Positions 54,617-63,675 of a DNA stretch of 64,000 bases are shown in pieces. Each line of letters opens with the position of its first letter. Within the stretch, counting starts at the first letter, position 1. The stretch spans positions 1 through 64,000 of the forward strand of contig NZ_LYPA01000056.1 in NCBI RefSeq assembly GCF_001675045.1. The letters run 5' to 3'. The translations under genes were made by a program, and so were the position numbers. The notes beneath the pieces were generated by a model. It saw only the letters and a list, made by a program, of their open reading frames with translations, did not search any database and was not told where the DNA came from. The stretch comes from Paenibacillus oryzae (GTDB taxonomy: Bacteria > Bacillota > Bacilli > Paenibacillales > Paenibacillaceae).

Positions 54617-55402
54617 CTACATGTCGCCAACCGGCACATGTCCGGTTCGCCACATTAATTCGCTGTCCAGCATAAACCGGGCCGGCCAGCCCTTCTGCGG
54701 CTTGGGCCATTCAGTATACCCGGTTACGGCGTTGAACAACGCATCAATGTTCTCCTTTGTTTTATGCCTTAAGGCCTGCTCCATAAGCTTCATCATGCCG
54801 TCCGGCTTCTGCTCTACGCCGTCCAGCACACGCATAAACCATTTGTGAAAAGGATATAGCGTCTCATTATGAGCCAAAATAAGCCTTCCCGCAAACAGCA
54901 CCACATGGGCCGCAGCATGATCCATCAAATAAATTTCGTTTCGTTTCACGCCTTCCTCAAACAACCACTTCCACGCTTCAAGCTGTGCATAAAACTTCTC
55001 CAGCTTCTCCTGCTTTTCGTGCGCCGGATATTGAGCCGCCTTGGCGACAAGGTCCTCCAGGCCGTCAATTTTGCTATACGTGACTATTCCGTCCCTGTAG
55101 GCAAAACGCGCAGGCTCGCTTCCCCGCTCCGCAACGTCCCGAATGAGCGCTTCGCAGGTATATTTTCCGTCAACGTATCCACCCTCATAAGGAGTCGAAT
55201 CCTTTTCGTAATAATGAAGATCGCCCTTGTCGACCACCGCTTCGTAGGTTTCATTGGATACAACAATCATGAGGTCAATATCAGACCTTTCATTGGCAAA
55301 GCCATGCGCAACCGAACCTCCGATGATAACACCTAGCACTTCTGCCCTTTCTTTAAGCTTTGACGTTGCGGCTTCTATCGCTTGTTGATGGTGTGCAAGC
55401 AA
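54617..55402 (-). CDS. Nucleotidyltransferase-domain protein
   Basis: A 261-residue protein with the polymerase-beta-type motif GGSVAHGFANERSDIDLMI (GS plus DxD) near residues 27-46, followed by a helical domain of about 140 residues resembling HEPN-like or kanamycin-nucleotidyltransferase C-terminal regions. It likely transfers a nucleotide to a small molecule or protein; target unknown. TTG start with AAGGGGGAATCAGG upstream. Confidence 0.78.
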   Translation of the reverse strand: MLAHHQQAIEAATSKLKERAEVLGVIIGGSVAHGFANERSDIDLMIVVSNETYEAVVDKGDLHYYEKDSTPYEGGYVDGKYTCEALIRDVAERGSEPARFAYRDGIVTYSKIDGLEDLVAKAAQYPAHEKQEKLEKFYAQLEAWKWLFEEGVKRNEIYLMDHAAAHVVLFAGRLILAHNETLYPFHKWFMRVLDGVEQKPDGMMKLMEQALRHKTKENIDALFNAVTGYTEWPKPQKGWPARFMLDSELMWRTGHVPVGDM

Positions 55403-55534
55403 CCTGATTCCCCCTTATGCAAAATAAAATGGCACCTCCATTGGATTCGTTGCCGCTTGGCAATTACCTGCTTAATCCAATGAAATAAATAGAAAAAATA
55501 GATACCATTGTCCTATTCATCTTGAAATGGAAAA

Positions 55535-55756
55535 GGGACTGCCCGAAAAGTCTGTTAAGGTGAATAATTATTTAGCAAAATCGGTCCCTCCCGGAAATGG
55601 GTGTCTTGGAAGCTTCAAACATTTTTGTCCGCTTTAGTTTGATCCTATTTGTAGTGGATAAAAGCGGACAAAAAAACTCGCCCTCAAGACACCCTTTCCC
55701 GTCCGGTCCTCTCTGCTGAATAGTTATTCGTTCCACTTGACTTTTCGGACAGTCCC
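55535..55756. mobile_element. Foldback repeat, family A, long copy
   Basis: A 222-bp almost complete palindrome. Ends GGGACTGCCCGAAAAGTC and GACTTTTCGGACAGTCCC; nested stems GGGTGTCTTG / CAAGACACCC (55599-55608, 55685-55694) and TTTTTGTCCGCTTTA / TAAAAGCGGACAAAAA (55622-55636, 55659-55674). The outer 50 bp of each end match the element at 21115-21209. No transposase. Flanking 55403-55534 shows no gene. Confidence 0.8.
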
Positions 55757-55801
55757 CTGTCCTGATATTTGCCGCATTTAACGGCAAACCCTGAATGATT
55801 T

Positions 55802-56803
55802 TTATGGAGCCCCTGCTCCTAAAAAATGATCAATAAAAAATTGCAGCTGGAACTCCAGGCTCAGCGGATCATTAAAATAAAATGTTTTGGCATCGGCGAT
55901 AAATACCCGGTTGTTTTTGACGGCTTCGACGCTTTTGTAAACCATCGTATCCTGAAAGGAATTGTCCTCACGCTCATCCTTGCTGAACACGATATAGTCG
56001 CCCATATATTCCGGCAGCACTTCCGTTGACAATGCCATATAACCATCCGCTTTAGTTGCTTCGGCTGCTTTTTCCGGCAGCTTGAGGCCAAGATCGCCAT
56101 ACAGCAGCTCCGTCCCTCTGCCAAAATTGTAGCCGTACACATAGAGCTGACGCCCAAAGGTTTCAATGACGGAAACCGTTGCATTTTCTCCCGTCACAGC
56201 TCTGATCTTTTGTCCCGCTTCCTTCGTTCTTGCTGTAAAATCCTCGGTCCAGGCTCGCGCCTCTTCTTCCTTGTTGAGCAATTTGCCGATTTCAATATGC
56301 TGCTGCAAATAATCCAGCTTGCCGTATGTGTACATAACCGTCGGAGCAATTTCCTTCAGCTTGTCGAGATTGTTGCTGCCGTCCAGCCCGATAATCAAAT
56401 CCGGGTCAAGAGCGAGTATTTTCTCCAGGTTTTCGTCGCTCACCGTCTCCACATCCTTAAGCTGCTCCGCAAAGTTGGGGTTGTCCTTGGACATTTCGTC
56501 AACGCCAACTAGCGGAACGCCAAGCAGCATCACATTCCCCGTCAAAAATCGGGTAAGCACAACGACGCGCTGCGGATTTACAGGAACCTGTACAGGGCCG
56601 CTTTCCGATTGATAAACAAACGTTTCTCCCTCTTGCCCGGAACCGCCGCCTTGCGCCTCATTACCGCCGTTTCCTGTGGAATCGGTTGCGGCGGCCTCGC
56701 CTGCACCGGCAGGCTGGCTCGGCTTAACCTCTTCGGAACTCCCGCTTCCGCAGGCTGCAAGCAAAAGAGTCATAAACAAAATAACAGGCCATATCTTTTT
56801 CAT
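55802..56803 (-). CDS. Iron-siderophore ABC transporter substrate-binding lipoprotein
   Basis: A 333-residue lipoprotein of the FecB/FhuD class. Lipobox LLAAC with Cys near residue 18, a Gly/Ser/Glu linker, then a Peripla_BP_2 fold (NPQRVVVLTRFLTGNVMLLG; LALDPDLIIG; DPLSLEFQLQFFIDHF). Start 56803 follows GGGGAG at 7 nt; a longer frame to 56929 is not supported. It captures a ferric siderophore; permease and ATPase are not in the window. A Fur-like box and TATAAT precede it. Confidence 0.92.
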   Translation of the reverse strand: MKKIWPVILFMTLLLAACGSGSSEEVKPSQPAGAGEAAATDSTGNGGNEAQGGGSGQEGETFVYQSESGPVQVPVNPQRVVVLTRFLTGNVMLLGVPLVGVDEMSKDNPNFAEQLKDVETVSDENLEKILALDPDLIIGLDGSNNLDKLKEIAPTVMYTYGKLDYLQQHIEIGKLLNKEEEARAWTEDFTARTKEAGQKIRAVTGENATVSVIETFGRQLYVYGYNFGRGTELLYGDLGLKLPEKAAEATKADGYMALSTEVLPEYMGDYIVFSKDEREDNSFQDTMVYKSVEAVKNNRVFIADAKTFYFNDPLSLEFQLQFFIDHFLGAGAP

Positions 56804-56822
56804 GATGTGACTCCCCTTTAAA

Positions 56823-56860
56823 TGATTGTGATTATCATTATTGATACCAGAATCATTATA
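56823..56860 (-). promoter_or_regulatory. Fur-like box and promoter of the siderophore lipoprotein gene
   Basis: On the minus strand TGATAATCACAATCA (56837-56823) fits the 7-1-7 Fur core TGATAATNATTATCA with two mismatches, preceded by overlapping AATAATGATAATC. A perfect TATAAT lies at 56860-56855. Confidence 0.7.
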
Positions 56861-56900
56861 GGGGTCCCCAAGACAATAATCCATGTCCTTTTGTTCGGTG

Positions 56901-58568
56901 TTATATTTGGACATTTGTTTTTCCCTCACAAAAAAGCTTTACGGCACGGCGCAGCTGATTCCTGATGGATATCGGATTATAGGGTATCCAGTCATTCTGA
57001 TCCACGATGTATGCTTCGTTTTGCCGAACGGCCGGAAGCTCCTTCCACACCGTGGAGTCAAGGACGGCATCAACCGCCGCTGCCGAACCTTTTTCATCGT
57101 TAAAAACAATAACAAGAAGCTTATCGCCCGCATAATCCGGTAATTCCTCCAGCGTAATCCGCAAGGAATGGAACGAGGGACCGCCGCTTGCGATATGCTC
57201 CCTGATCCGCTCCGGCGGCATCAGGCCCAAGGAGCGGTAAAGCACGTAACCTGCGTTTCTTGCGCCGTAAATCAGAAGCTTATCCGGCTTAATCACCAGC
57301 ACCGTGACGACGGCTTGCGCCATGCCCGCCATAGAAGCGATTTGCTCCCGCGCCTCCTGCTCCTCCCGTTCGAAGCCGGCAAGCCAGGACTCCGCTTTTT
57401 CGCTTTCGCGCAGGATTTTTGCTATGTATCGAAAATGCTCCTTCCATCCCATATCCATCCATGGAACCACAATAACGGGAGCGGCAGCTCGAAGGCGTTC
57501 CGCACTAAAAGTTACATGCGCATACGATGGATCGGAAGCAATAACAAGCTCTGTTGCCGTTTCCCGCAGCGCTTTAGCAAGTTGCTCCGCCGTACAATGC
57601 TCGCCCATCATAACCATGGATTTGGGATGCTCCAGCTCCGGCGACGTTACGTATTCGCTGCTGTCGGCTATCGCAACCGTAGGCTCTAAGCCAAGCGCTC
57701 TCATATGGCTTGCATATGGAGGAACCAGCACCGCCGCACGCTTGCCGAATTGCGGCAGGTATCGCGAAGGCGAAATGCCCGTATGCTGCTTGAATCGCCT
57801 GCTCAAATAAAACTCGTCCTTATAGCCGGATTGAATTGCAATTTCCTTTAAAGCCTCCTTTCCCTCCAGCAGCAATTCCATCGCGGCATGCACCCGCAGC
57901 AGCGCGGCATATTGACTGGGCGAATAACCGGTAAGCTGCTTGAAGGCAACGGAATAATGGGAGCGGCTCATCCGCGTCGCCGCAGCCAGCTGATCTCGCG
58001 TTATTTTTTCCCGAAAATGCTCCTCCAGATAAACCACGCTTTGCTCCAGGCTCAAATCGCCTTCGCCGCGCGGGGCGGCGTCCATGACCTGCAGCAAACG
58101 GTAAAGCATTTCGTGGAACACCATGCCGTTTCGGATATGGCGCAGTTCATAAATGGGAAGGCGATGGAGGTACAGCTCCTCCAGCATCGTAACCAGTTCA
58201 AGAACATTACGAAGGCAAGCGACTTGTTTAGGCGCAGCCAAGCTGCTTGGACGCGGCAGGCTTCCTCCGGTATCATCCTGACTGTGCTTGCGTTGCCTGA
58301 TATCCATTACATACCCTTGCAGCAATTCGTTTTTATGAGACTGAATCGCCAAATGTGTATCCGCCGGAAGCAGCAGTATGTCGCCTCGCCGCAAATGATA
58401 GAACTCGCCGTCTGCCGCTGCCTCTCCGCCGCCGCCAGCAACAGCAACCAGCAAAGCCGCTCCAATAATAGAAGGAGGCGGGATTTGGACATTGCCGTAA
58501 AACGTCTCGATAACCGAAAAATAATACGAGGAGAAACGGGATTCCGACCATTCCGGGCTATCCGTCAT
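56901..58568 (-). CDS. AraC-family regulator with siderophore-binding domain (Btr-like)
   Basis: A 555-residue regulator: N-terminal cupin-like sensor, two AraC helix-turn-helix motifs (about 185-275: ITRDQLAAATRMSRSHYSVAF and ALKEIAIQSGYKDEFYLSRRF) and a C-terminal Peripla_BP_2 domain (about 285-555). Bacillus Btr has this build and activates siderophore uptake when it binds the ferric siderophore inside the cell. It lies 97 nt upstream of the siderophore lipoprotein gene and likely activates it. Confidence 0.9.
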   Translation of the reverse strand: MTDSPEWSESRFSSYYFSVIETFYGNVQIPPPSIIGAALLVAVAGGGGEAAADGEFYHLRRGDILLLPADTHLAIQSHKNELLQGYVMDIRQRKHSQDDTGGSLPRPSSLAAPKQVACLRNVLELVTMLEELYLHRLPIYELRHIRNGMVFHEMLYRLLQVMDAAPRGEGDLSLEQSVVYLEEHFREKITRDQLAAATRMSRSHYSVAFKQLTGYSPSQYAALLRVHAAMELLLEGKEALKEIAIQSGYKDEFYLSRRFKQHTGISPSRYLPQFGKRAAVLVPPYASHMRALGLEPTVAIADSSEYVTSPELEHPKSMVMMGEHCTAEQLAKALRETATELVIASDPSYAHVTFSAERLRAAAPVIVVPWMDMGWKEHFRYIAKILRESEKAESWLAGFEREEQEAREQIASMAGMAQAVVTVLVIKPDKLLIYGARNAGYVLYRSLGLMPPERIREHIASGGPSFHSLRITLEELPDYAGDKLLVIVFNDEKGSAAAVDAVLDSTVWKELPAVRQNEAYIVDQNDWIPYNPISIRNQLRRAVKLFCEGKTNVQI

Positions 58569-58810
58569 CTCTTACACCCCTTCCGCCTTTGCTTCTGTAT
58601 CCTACGGTCATTATAAGCAGGAGCTTTTGACACAAGCAAGCTTCTGTAAGAATACTCACGCCCAATCGCTTGGCAGACTTTGCAAACATTCGTTCTGTAC
58701 TTCACGCTTCTGGAGGAGTAAAATAGTTGGGGTTGGATGGTACTCGGAAAACATAGCCAGTTGTGCAGCATGCTGTAGGCTAAAGCTTAATTGGAAGAGG
58801 AGAATGTAAC

Positions 58811-59332
58811 TTGAACAACATAGCCGTTTTTTGCGGGTCGAGCGAGGGCCTATCGCCGGTTTACAAGGAAAGCGCCATAGCGCTGGGGACAGAGCTGGGC
58901 AAACGCGGGTTAACGCTAGTATATGGAGGCGCCAACGTAGGCCTTATGGGCGCGGTTGCGGATGCTGTCCTTAATGCCGGGGGAAAGGCGATCGGCATTT
59001 TACCGCGATTGCATGAGAGAAAAGCCAGAATGGCTGAACTCGCGGATGCCTTTATAGCGATGCCGGGCGGTCCAGGCACCCTTGAAGAATATTTTGAAAT
59101 ATTCACATGGGGACAGCTGGGTCTGCACACAAAACCGTCCGGTTTATTAAATGTCAATCACTATTTTGACTCGCTTATAGACATGTTCAATACAGTTGAA
59201 CGTGAAGGGTTTATGGCGTCCAAATATCGCTCAATGGTGCTTGCAGACACCACGGCGAGCGGCTTGCTGGAGCAATTCGCCGCTTACACGCCTCCCGGGA
59301 TAAAAACCTATCTCACGGAGCAGCGCACATAA
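58811..59332 (+). CDS. LOG-family phosphoribohydrolase-like protein
   Basis: A 173-residue Rossmann-fold protein with FCGSSEG near the start and the signature PGGPGTLEEYFEIFTWGQLG (LOG/TIGR00730). Characterised members cleave ribose phosphate from nucleoside monophosphates, and in plants and some bacteria release cytokinins. TTG start with AGAGGAG 8 nt before it. 58569-58810 is the divergent promoter region with the Btr-like gene; no operator recognised. Confidence 0.9.
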   Translation: MNNIAVFCGSSEGLSPVYKESAIALGTELGKRGLTLVYGGANVGLMGAVADAVLNAGGKAIGILPRLHERKARMAELADAFIAMPGGPGTLEEYFEIFTWGQLGLHTKPSGLLNVNHYFDSLIDMFNTVEREGFMASKYRSMVLADTTASGLLEQFAAYTPPGIKTYLTEQRT

Positions 59333-59360
59333 CCTCCGGCTTATTGCAAAAGGATAAAAT

Positions 59361-59411
59361 AAGGAGCCTTTCATTCCGCGGATATCGGGGAATGTAAAGC
59401 TCCTTTGCTTT
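59361..59411 (+). terminator. Terminator after the LOG gene
   Basis: Stem AAGGAGC / GCTCCTT with inner TTTCATTCC / GGAATGTAAA, then a T-rich tail. Lies between convergent genes. Confidence 0.8.
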
Positions 59412-59422
59412 AGGTAGTCTTA

Positions 59423-59809
59423 TCAGGCTTCATTACTTTCCATGACGGCAAAATAATTGTCTTCGAAATCTGCAAAGTTAAATACTCTTCCTCCGGGCAA
59501 TTGAACAATGTCTCCGACCTTAATCTCTTTTTCCTTCAAGTTGGCGTGCAATTGATCAAACTGGTCGCTAATAAACATAAGCGAAGGGGTGCCAAGCGTG
59601 ACGCCAGGGGACATTCTGGCAACAAAATCCTTGTTGTAAAGCATGATGCTGGTTTCCGCGCCATTTGCCGGACCAATTTCGATTCCTCTGTGCTCCTCTT
59701 CCTTGTCCCGATCCGCGATAATGCGAAAGCCCATTATTTCTGTCCAAAACTGAGCCGCCTTGTCCTGATCGTTGACGTAAACCATGATTTGTCCCACTTT
59801 TTGAATCAT
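59423..59809 (-). CDS. VOC-family (glyoxalase/bleomycin-resistance fold) protein
   Basis: A 128-residue protein with the two beta-alpha-beta-beta-beta modules of the VOC fold: VGQIMVYVNDQDKAAQFWTEIMGF and later FADFEDNYFAVME. Start 59809 (MIQKVGQ) follows AAAGGGG; the upstream frame to 59887 is not supported. Substrate cannot be predicted. Confidence 0.88.
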   Translation of the reverse strand: MIQKVGQIMVYVNDQDKAAQFWTEIMGFRIIADRDKEEEHRGIEIGPANGAETSIMLYNKDFVARMSPGVTLGTPSLMFISDQFDQLHANLKEKEIKVGDIVQLPGGRVFNFADFEDNYFAVMESNEA

Positions 59810-59893
59810 TTTATCCAGCCCCTTTATGTTGGAATGGGTCACCGTTTGGGTACACGCCCTAGTATAACACGCTTGCCCCGCTTTCAATAACGG

Positions 59894-60616
59894 CTAAGCA
59901 TTGGAGTCACTCATCGCGGGCACATGGATTTCCTTGACGCAGGCCGCGCGTGACAAGCTGGTCACGCATTTGACGATGGAGACCATGTCCTGAACCGGAA
60001 TCCGCGTTCCTCCGTATTCCTCTAGTGCCTTGTCCGCCCCATCCACAAACGGAATTTCGGCTGCAAGCTCTCCGGGGTTAATACAGGTTACGGCTATGCC
60101 GTCCTTGCGGACATGCTCGCGCAGAGCGCTTGCTATGCCTCTAAGCCCAAATTTGGAGGCTACAAAGGAAACCTGCGTGTTGCCTGTATTTTCCAATCCC
60201 GCGGTTGAGCCAATCAGCGCTATTTTACCATTTCCCGACAAACGGACATTGGGAAGCAATGCCTGAATACAAGTTATCGTTGAAGCCATATTGACATGAA
60301 TAAGGTTTGCAATATCGGCCGGGTCATCCTTTTCAAAATCATAATGCTCCTCGAACCCTTCCTTCTCCCATATGCCTACGTTATAGATCAAGACATCAAC
60401 CGGCCCGCCATCCAGGGCGGCCGCAATCATACCCGCAGCCCAAGATTGCGACAAATCCGCAGAAATCCATTTACGATCTACGCCATCCTGCACGGCCAAG
60501 CTGTCCGGCTTGCTTCGGGAAACAATCCATACTGTATCTCCCGCTTCCGGCAACCCTCTAACAAACGCGTCTCCCAATCCTTTGCTTGCGCCAAAAATGA
60601 TATATGTTTTCATCAT
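59894..60616 (-). CDS. Short-chain dehydrogenase/reductase with altered active site
   Basis: A 240-residue SDR with nucleotide motif GASKGLGDAF, NVG motif (IYNVGIWE) and catalytic Ser in IGSTAGLEN. The usual YxxxK is FVASK (QVSFVASKFGLRG), so the catalytic Tyr is Phe. Lys is kept. The enzyme may be slow, use another residue, or have a binding role. The start ATGATG follows AAGGAG. Its promoter region abuts a foldback element. Confidence 0.88.
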   Translation of the reverse strand: MMKTYIIFGASKGLGDAFVRGLPEAGDTVWIVSRSKPDSLAVQDGVDRKWISADLSQSWAAGMIAAALDGGPVDVLIYNVGIWEKEGFEEHYDFEKDDPADIANLIHVNMASTITCIQALLPNVRLSGNGKIALIGSTAGLENTGNTQVSFVASKFGLRGIASALREHVRKDGIAVTCINPGELAAEIPFVDGADKALEEYGGTRIPVQDMVSIVKCVTSLSRAACVKEIHVPAMSDSNA

Positions 60617-60639
60617 CGTCTCCTTGAAAATATAAATGT

Positions 60640-60835
60640 ATATAAGTTCAACTAAATAATGTTGCTAGGTGGGCTAGGCCGCCGTGAGGAAGGTTCTTCC
60701 GATCGCAGTTGTTTCCAGATTTCTTGATTGTATACGTATAATGTTGAAATCTGAAAACACAAGCGAACGCTTCGCTTCTCCAGAACCATCCTCACTTTGG
60801 CCTGCCACTGCCAATTTTTTTGTTGAACTTATATA
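60640..60835. mobile_element. Foldback element with 14-bp perfect terminal inverted repeats
   Basis: Ends TATATAAGTTCAAC and GTTGAACTTATATA are perfect inverted repeats. Pairing continues inward: GTGAGGAAGGTTCT with AGAACCATCCTCAC, AGGCC with GGCCT, and CCAGATTTC with GAAATCTGA, around a centre near GTATACGTAT. Total 196 bp. TA at both ends fits a MITE made by an IS630/Tc1-type transposase. No protein encoded; 60836-60949 shows nothing. Confidence 0.75.
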
Positions 60836-60949
60836 TAACGCTGGAACACCAGTCCAGTATACTATAATCATGCCTGCAACAAAAAAACGCATAAAAAAGC
60901 ACCGGGTATTGCCGCGATTTATAACGGCTTGCCTCCCGGCGCTTCCTAT

Positions 60950-62296
60950 TCAAATAGCTGATTCAGTTTCCCGTTGCAGAGGTTTTGCCGCATTACGGTT
61001 AAGCGGGAAGGGCAAGCCCAAATTCCCTCGAAGCGTATCGGACTCATATTCCGTGCGGTAGATGCCCCGTTCCTGAAGAATCGGAATGACGTAATCCACA
61101 AAATCGTTCAAGTCGTTCGGAATGTGGGTGTGAACGATGAATCCGTCGCTCGCTTCAGCATCGTACCACTGCTGAATCGTATCTGCGATTTGCTCCGGCG
61201 TGCCTATAAAAGCGCTGCGCGGCGTCGCCGTCTCCAGCGCAACCTGACGAAGAGTTAATCCAAGCTCCTTGGCCCGGCTTTTAATTTTATCCGTGCCGCT
61301 GCGGAAGGAGTTTTTGCCCAAATCGCCAAGCTCAGGGAACGGGGCGTCAAGATCATATTGTCCAAAATCATGATGCTCAAAAAAACGGCCAAGGAAGTTC
61401 AGCGCGTTTTCGATGGAAACCAGACTCGCCAGCTCCTGATATTTACGCTCCGCCTCTTCTTCCGTTTTGCCGATGATGGGAGCAATACCTGGCAAAATAA
61501 CGATATCATCGCCCGAGCGCCCTTCCTTCGCTGCCCGTTCCTTCACATCGCGGTAAAAGGCTTTGGCCTCCTCTATTGTTTCTTGCCCGGTGAACACGGC
61601 GTCGGCCGCCTTGGCAGCCAGCTGCTTGCCCGCCTCCGACGAACCCGCCTGGAAAACAACCGGCTGCCCCTGCTTGGAGCGCGCGATATTAAGCGGGCCA
61701 GCGACCGAAAAGTGCTTGCCTTCGTGGTTGAGGCGATGCAGCTTTTCCGGGTCAAAAAATACGCCGGATTCCTTGTCGCGCACAAAAGCGTCATCCTCCC
61801 AGGAATCCCACAGCCCGCGTACGACATCCAAATATTCCTCCGCGATTTCGTAACGCTCCCCATGCGAAGGATGGTTTTTCCGGCTAAAATTGCTTGCCGA
61901 GCCCTCAAGCGGCGATGTCACCAGATTCCATCCGCCGCGCCCGCCGCTAATATGGTCCAGCGAGGCGAATTGACGCGCTACATTAAAGGGTTCGCTATAG
62001 GAGGTGGACAACGTGCCGACCAGACCGATACGGGATGTTACCGCCGCAAGCGCGGACAGAATCGTCAGCGGCTCAAACCGGTTCAAAAAATGCGGAATCG
62101 ACTTTTCATTAATGTATAATCCGTCCGCGATAAAAGCGAGATCAAACTTGCCGCGCTCCGCCGTCTGCGCCTGGCGCTTGTAGAAATCAAAGCTTACGCT
62201 TGCGTCCACAGGCACATCGGGATGCCGCCAGCCGGAAATGTTGCCGCCTACGCCATGAATAATTGCACCCAGTTTAAGCTGTTTTCTTTTTCCCAT
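60950..62296 (-). CDS. LLM-class flavin-dependent monooxygenase (NtaA/SnaA/DmoA type)
   Basis: A 448-residue bacterial-luciferase-like enzyme with [18 protein letters not shown] at the N-terminus, [15 protein letters not shown] and [20 protein letters not shown], all typical of the nitrilotriacetate/dimethylsulfide monooxygenase group. It uses reduced flavin from a separate reductase to oxidise small sulfur or nitrogen compounds. Substrate not known. First gene on its strand before the SDR, but separated by the foldback element. Confidence 0.92.
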   Translation of the reverse strand: MGKRKQLKLGAIIHGVGGNISGWRHPDVPVDASVSFDFYKRQAQTAERGKFDLAFIADGLYINEKSIPHFLNRFEPLTILSALAAVTSRIGLVGTLSTSYSEPFNVARQFASLDHISGGRGGWNLVTSPLEGSASNFSRKNHPSHGERYEIAEEYLDVVRGLWDSWEDDAFVRDKESGVFFDPEKLHRLNHEGKHFSVAGPLNIARSKQGQPVVFQAGSSEAGKQLAAKAADAVFTGQETIEEAKAFYRDVKERAAKEGRSGDDIVILPGIAPIIGKTEEEAERKYQELASLVSIENALNFLGRFFEHHDFGQYDLDAPFPELGDLGKNSFRSGTDKIKSRAKELGLTLRQVALETATPRSAFIGTPEQIADTIQQWYDAEASDGFIVHTHIPNDLNDFVDYVIPILQERGIYRTEYESDTLRGNLGLPFPLNRNAAKPLQRETESAI

Positions 62297-62341
62297 TATA
62301 AAAACCTCCCGTATGATTTTGTGATGCGCCGTTATCCCTTC

Positions 62342-63052
62342 CTATTGCAAAAACGAAGCGTTCGCCAGCTGCAGGCGATAGCTTTTGACCAGCACCTCGC
62401 CCGACATAAACTCCTTATCATAGGCACGCTCAAAGCCTAACCGCTCATAGAGTCGGACGGCTGAATCCATCATGTCCGATGTGTGCAGATGAAGAGTAGA
62501 CGCCCCGCTGTCCCGGGCGATTCTGGCGCTTGCGGCAATCAGCTCCGTGGCAACGCCAGCCCCTCGCGCTTTGCGGGAGACGCCCAGCAGCCGTATGATC
62601 GGGGATAGAATGCCAAGCCCGGGGTTGCCATATGCCTTTTCGGAGGATTCGAACAAAAAGACGCTTCCTACCACCTCGCCATCCAGCTCTGCCACTAGCC
62701 TTGCGCTCGTTGGCGCGGCGTCAATGGCTTGAATAATGCTGTCCTTATATTCCATCCACCGCGCTTCGGACAACGTTTGTTCATACTGTCCATATGCGTC
62801 AATAAGCACGTCCTGGAGAACTTGCCGATCCTCAGGGACAGCCTCCCGAATGAGAAGATGGCGGCGCGTATTGGCACGATACTCTGTTTGCTTTGTTTTC
62901 TCTGTTTGCTTTGTTTTCTCTGTTTTCTCAGCTTGCACTGGCTGCCCTATCTTCTCTGTTTCTACTATCTGTACCGTTTGCACTATCTGTACTGTCCGCC
63001 CTATCTGCTCTGTTTGCTCCGCTTTTCCTTCTGCAGCTTGCGCCTCTCCCAT
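62342..63052 (-). CDS. GNAT acetyltransferase with repetitive N-terminal extension
   Basis: A 236-residue protein. The GNAT domain runs from about residue 65 (HLLIREAVPED) to the end, with acetyl-CoA loop VSRKARGAGVATELI and YERLGFE. Residues 14-55 are seven hexapeptide units (TVQIVQ, TVQIVE, TEKIGQ, PVQAEK, TEKTKQ, TEKTKQ). No Met lies between the start and the domain, so the extension should be translated. ATG is 2 nt after the DinB gene stop, so coupled. Substrate unknown. Confidence 0.85.
   Translation of the reverse strand: MGEAQAAEGKAEQTEQIGRTVQIVQTVQIVETEKIGQPVQAEKTEKTKQTEKTKQTEYRANTRRHLLIREAVPEDRQVLQDVLIDAYGQYEQTLSEARWMEYKDSIIQAIDAAPTSARLVAELDGEVVGSVFLFESSEKAYGNPGLGILSPIIRLLGVSRKARGAGVATELIAASARIARDSGASTLHLHTSDMMDSAVRLYERLGFERAYDKEFMSGEVLVKSYRLQLANASFLQ
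62888..63013 (-). repeat. 18-bp in-frame tandem repeat in the GNAT gene
   Basis: Seven 18-bp units encode hexapeptides starting mostly with Thr. The two nearest the domain are identical in protein sequence. Confidence 0.85.
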
Positions 63053-63054
63053 AC

Positions 63055-63546
63055 CTACACCTGCTTTCCTGCGGATTGTTGCTTGATTCTGCGAATCTGG
63101 TTTAAGTGACTCTGCACATGGGATACAAATGCGGGAATAATTGCCGCGATTTGAATCGGCTCACCTTTGGCGTTAATGCCGCTCCTTTGCCAATCCACCT
63201 CGCTTAAGCGCCCAAGCAAGCCGGCATTGTAGCGCACCAAAGCACGGGCGGCTGTCAGCAGTTCGCTTATGCTCTCCTCATTGGCCCTTTGTCCCGCAAC
63301 CCAGCTATCCTGATCAAAGGCGGGAAGCCGGTTAGCCGAACCTGCCAAAATATCGCGAATCCGAAAAGAAACAACAATACTGTGGTCAACCAGATGGGCA
63401 AGCACCTCCGTTATGCTCCAGGATTGGGGCGAAGCCTTCCATTTCACCTGTTCCACCGACAAGCCTTCTATTTCCTCCTCGATGTCGTCATAGACATGAA
63501 GGTAGGACAAAATCGCTGACTCCGCTGTCGCTGCTGCATTTCCCAT
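63055..63546 (-). CDS. DinB-family protein
   Basis: A 163-residue four-helix protein with WSITEVLAHLVDHSIVVSFRI and FVSHVQSHLNQIRRI carrying the three His residues typical of DinB/YfiT metal sites. Many members are thiol (bacillithiol)-dependent transferases; this one's role is unknown. Start 63546 (MGNAAATAE) follows AAGGAG; the upstream frame to 63624 is not supported. Confidence 0.82.
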   Translation of the reverse strand: MGNAAATAESAILSYLHVYDDIEEEIEGLSVEQVKWKASPQSWSITEVLAHLVDHSIVVSFRIRDILAGSANRLPAFDQDSWVAGQRANEESISELLTAARALVRYNAGLLGRLSEVDWQRSGINAKGEPIQIAAIIPAFVSHVQSHLNQIRRIKQQSAGKQV

Positions 63547-63675
63547 CAAAACCGGCTCCTTTTTCTCAATTTTCAGACAAATAAAGCTTGAAAAGCTCTG
63601 GAGGAGCGCTTCTTCGTAAGCCAATGCTTTTCTCCAGAACCCTTCACACTCAGGCTTAAAGCTGTTTTTTTCAGT

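Noticed and set aside
60684..61061. 125-codon plus-strand frame
   Set aside because: It runs from the foldback element into the antisense of the monooxygenase gene; no start signal or family.
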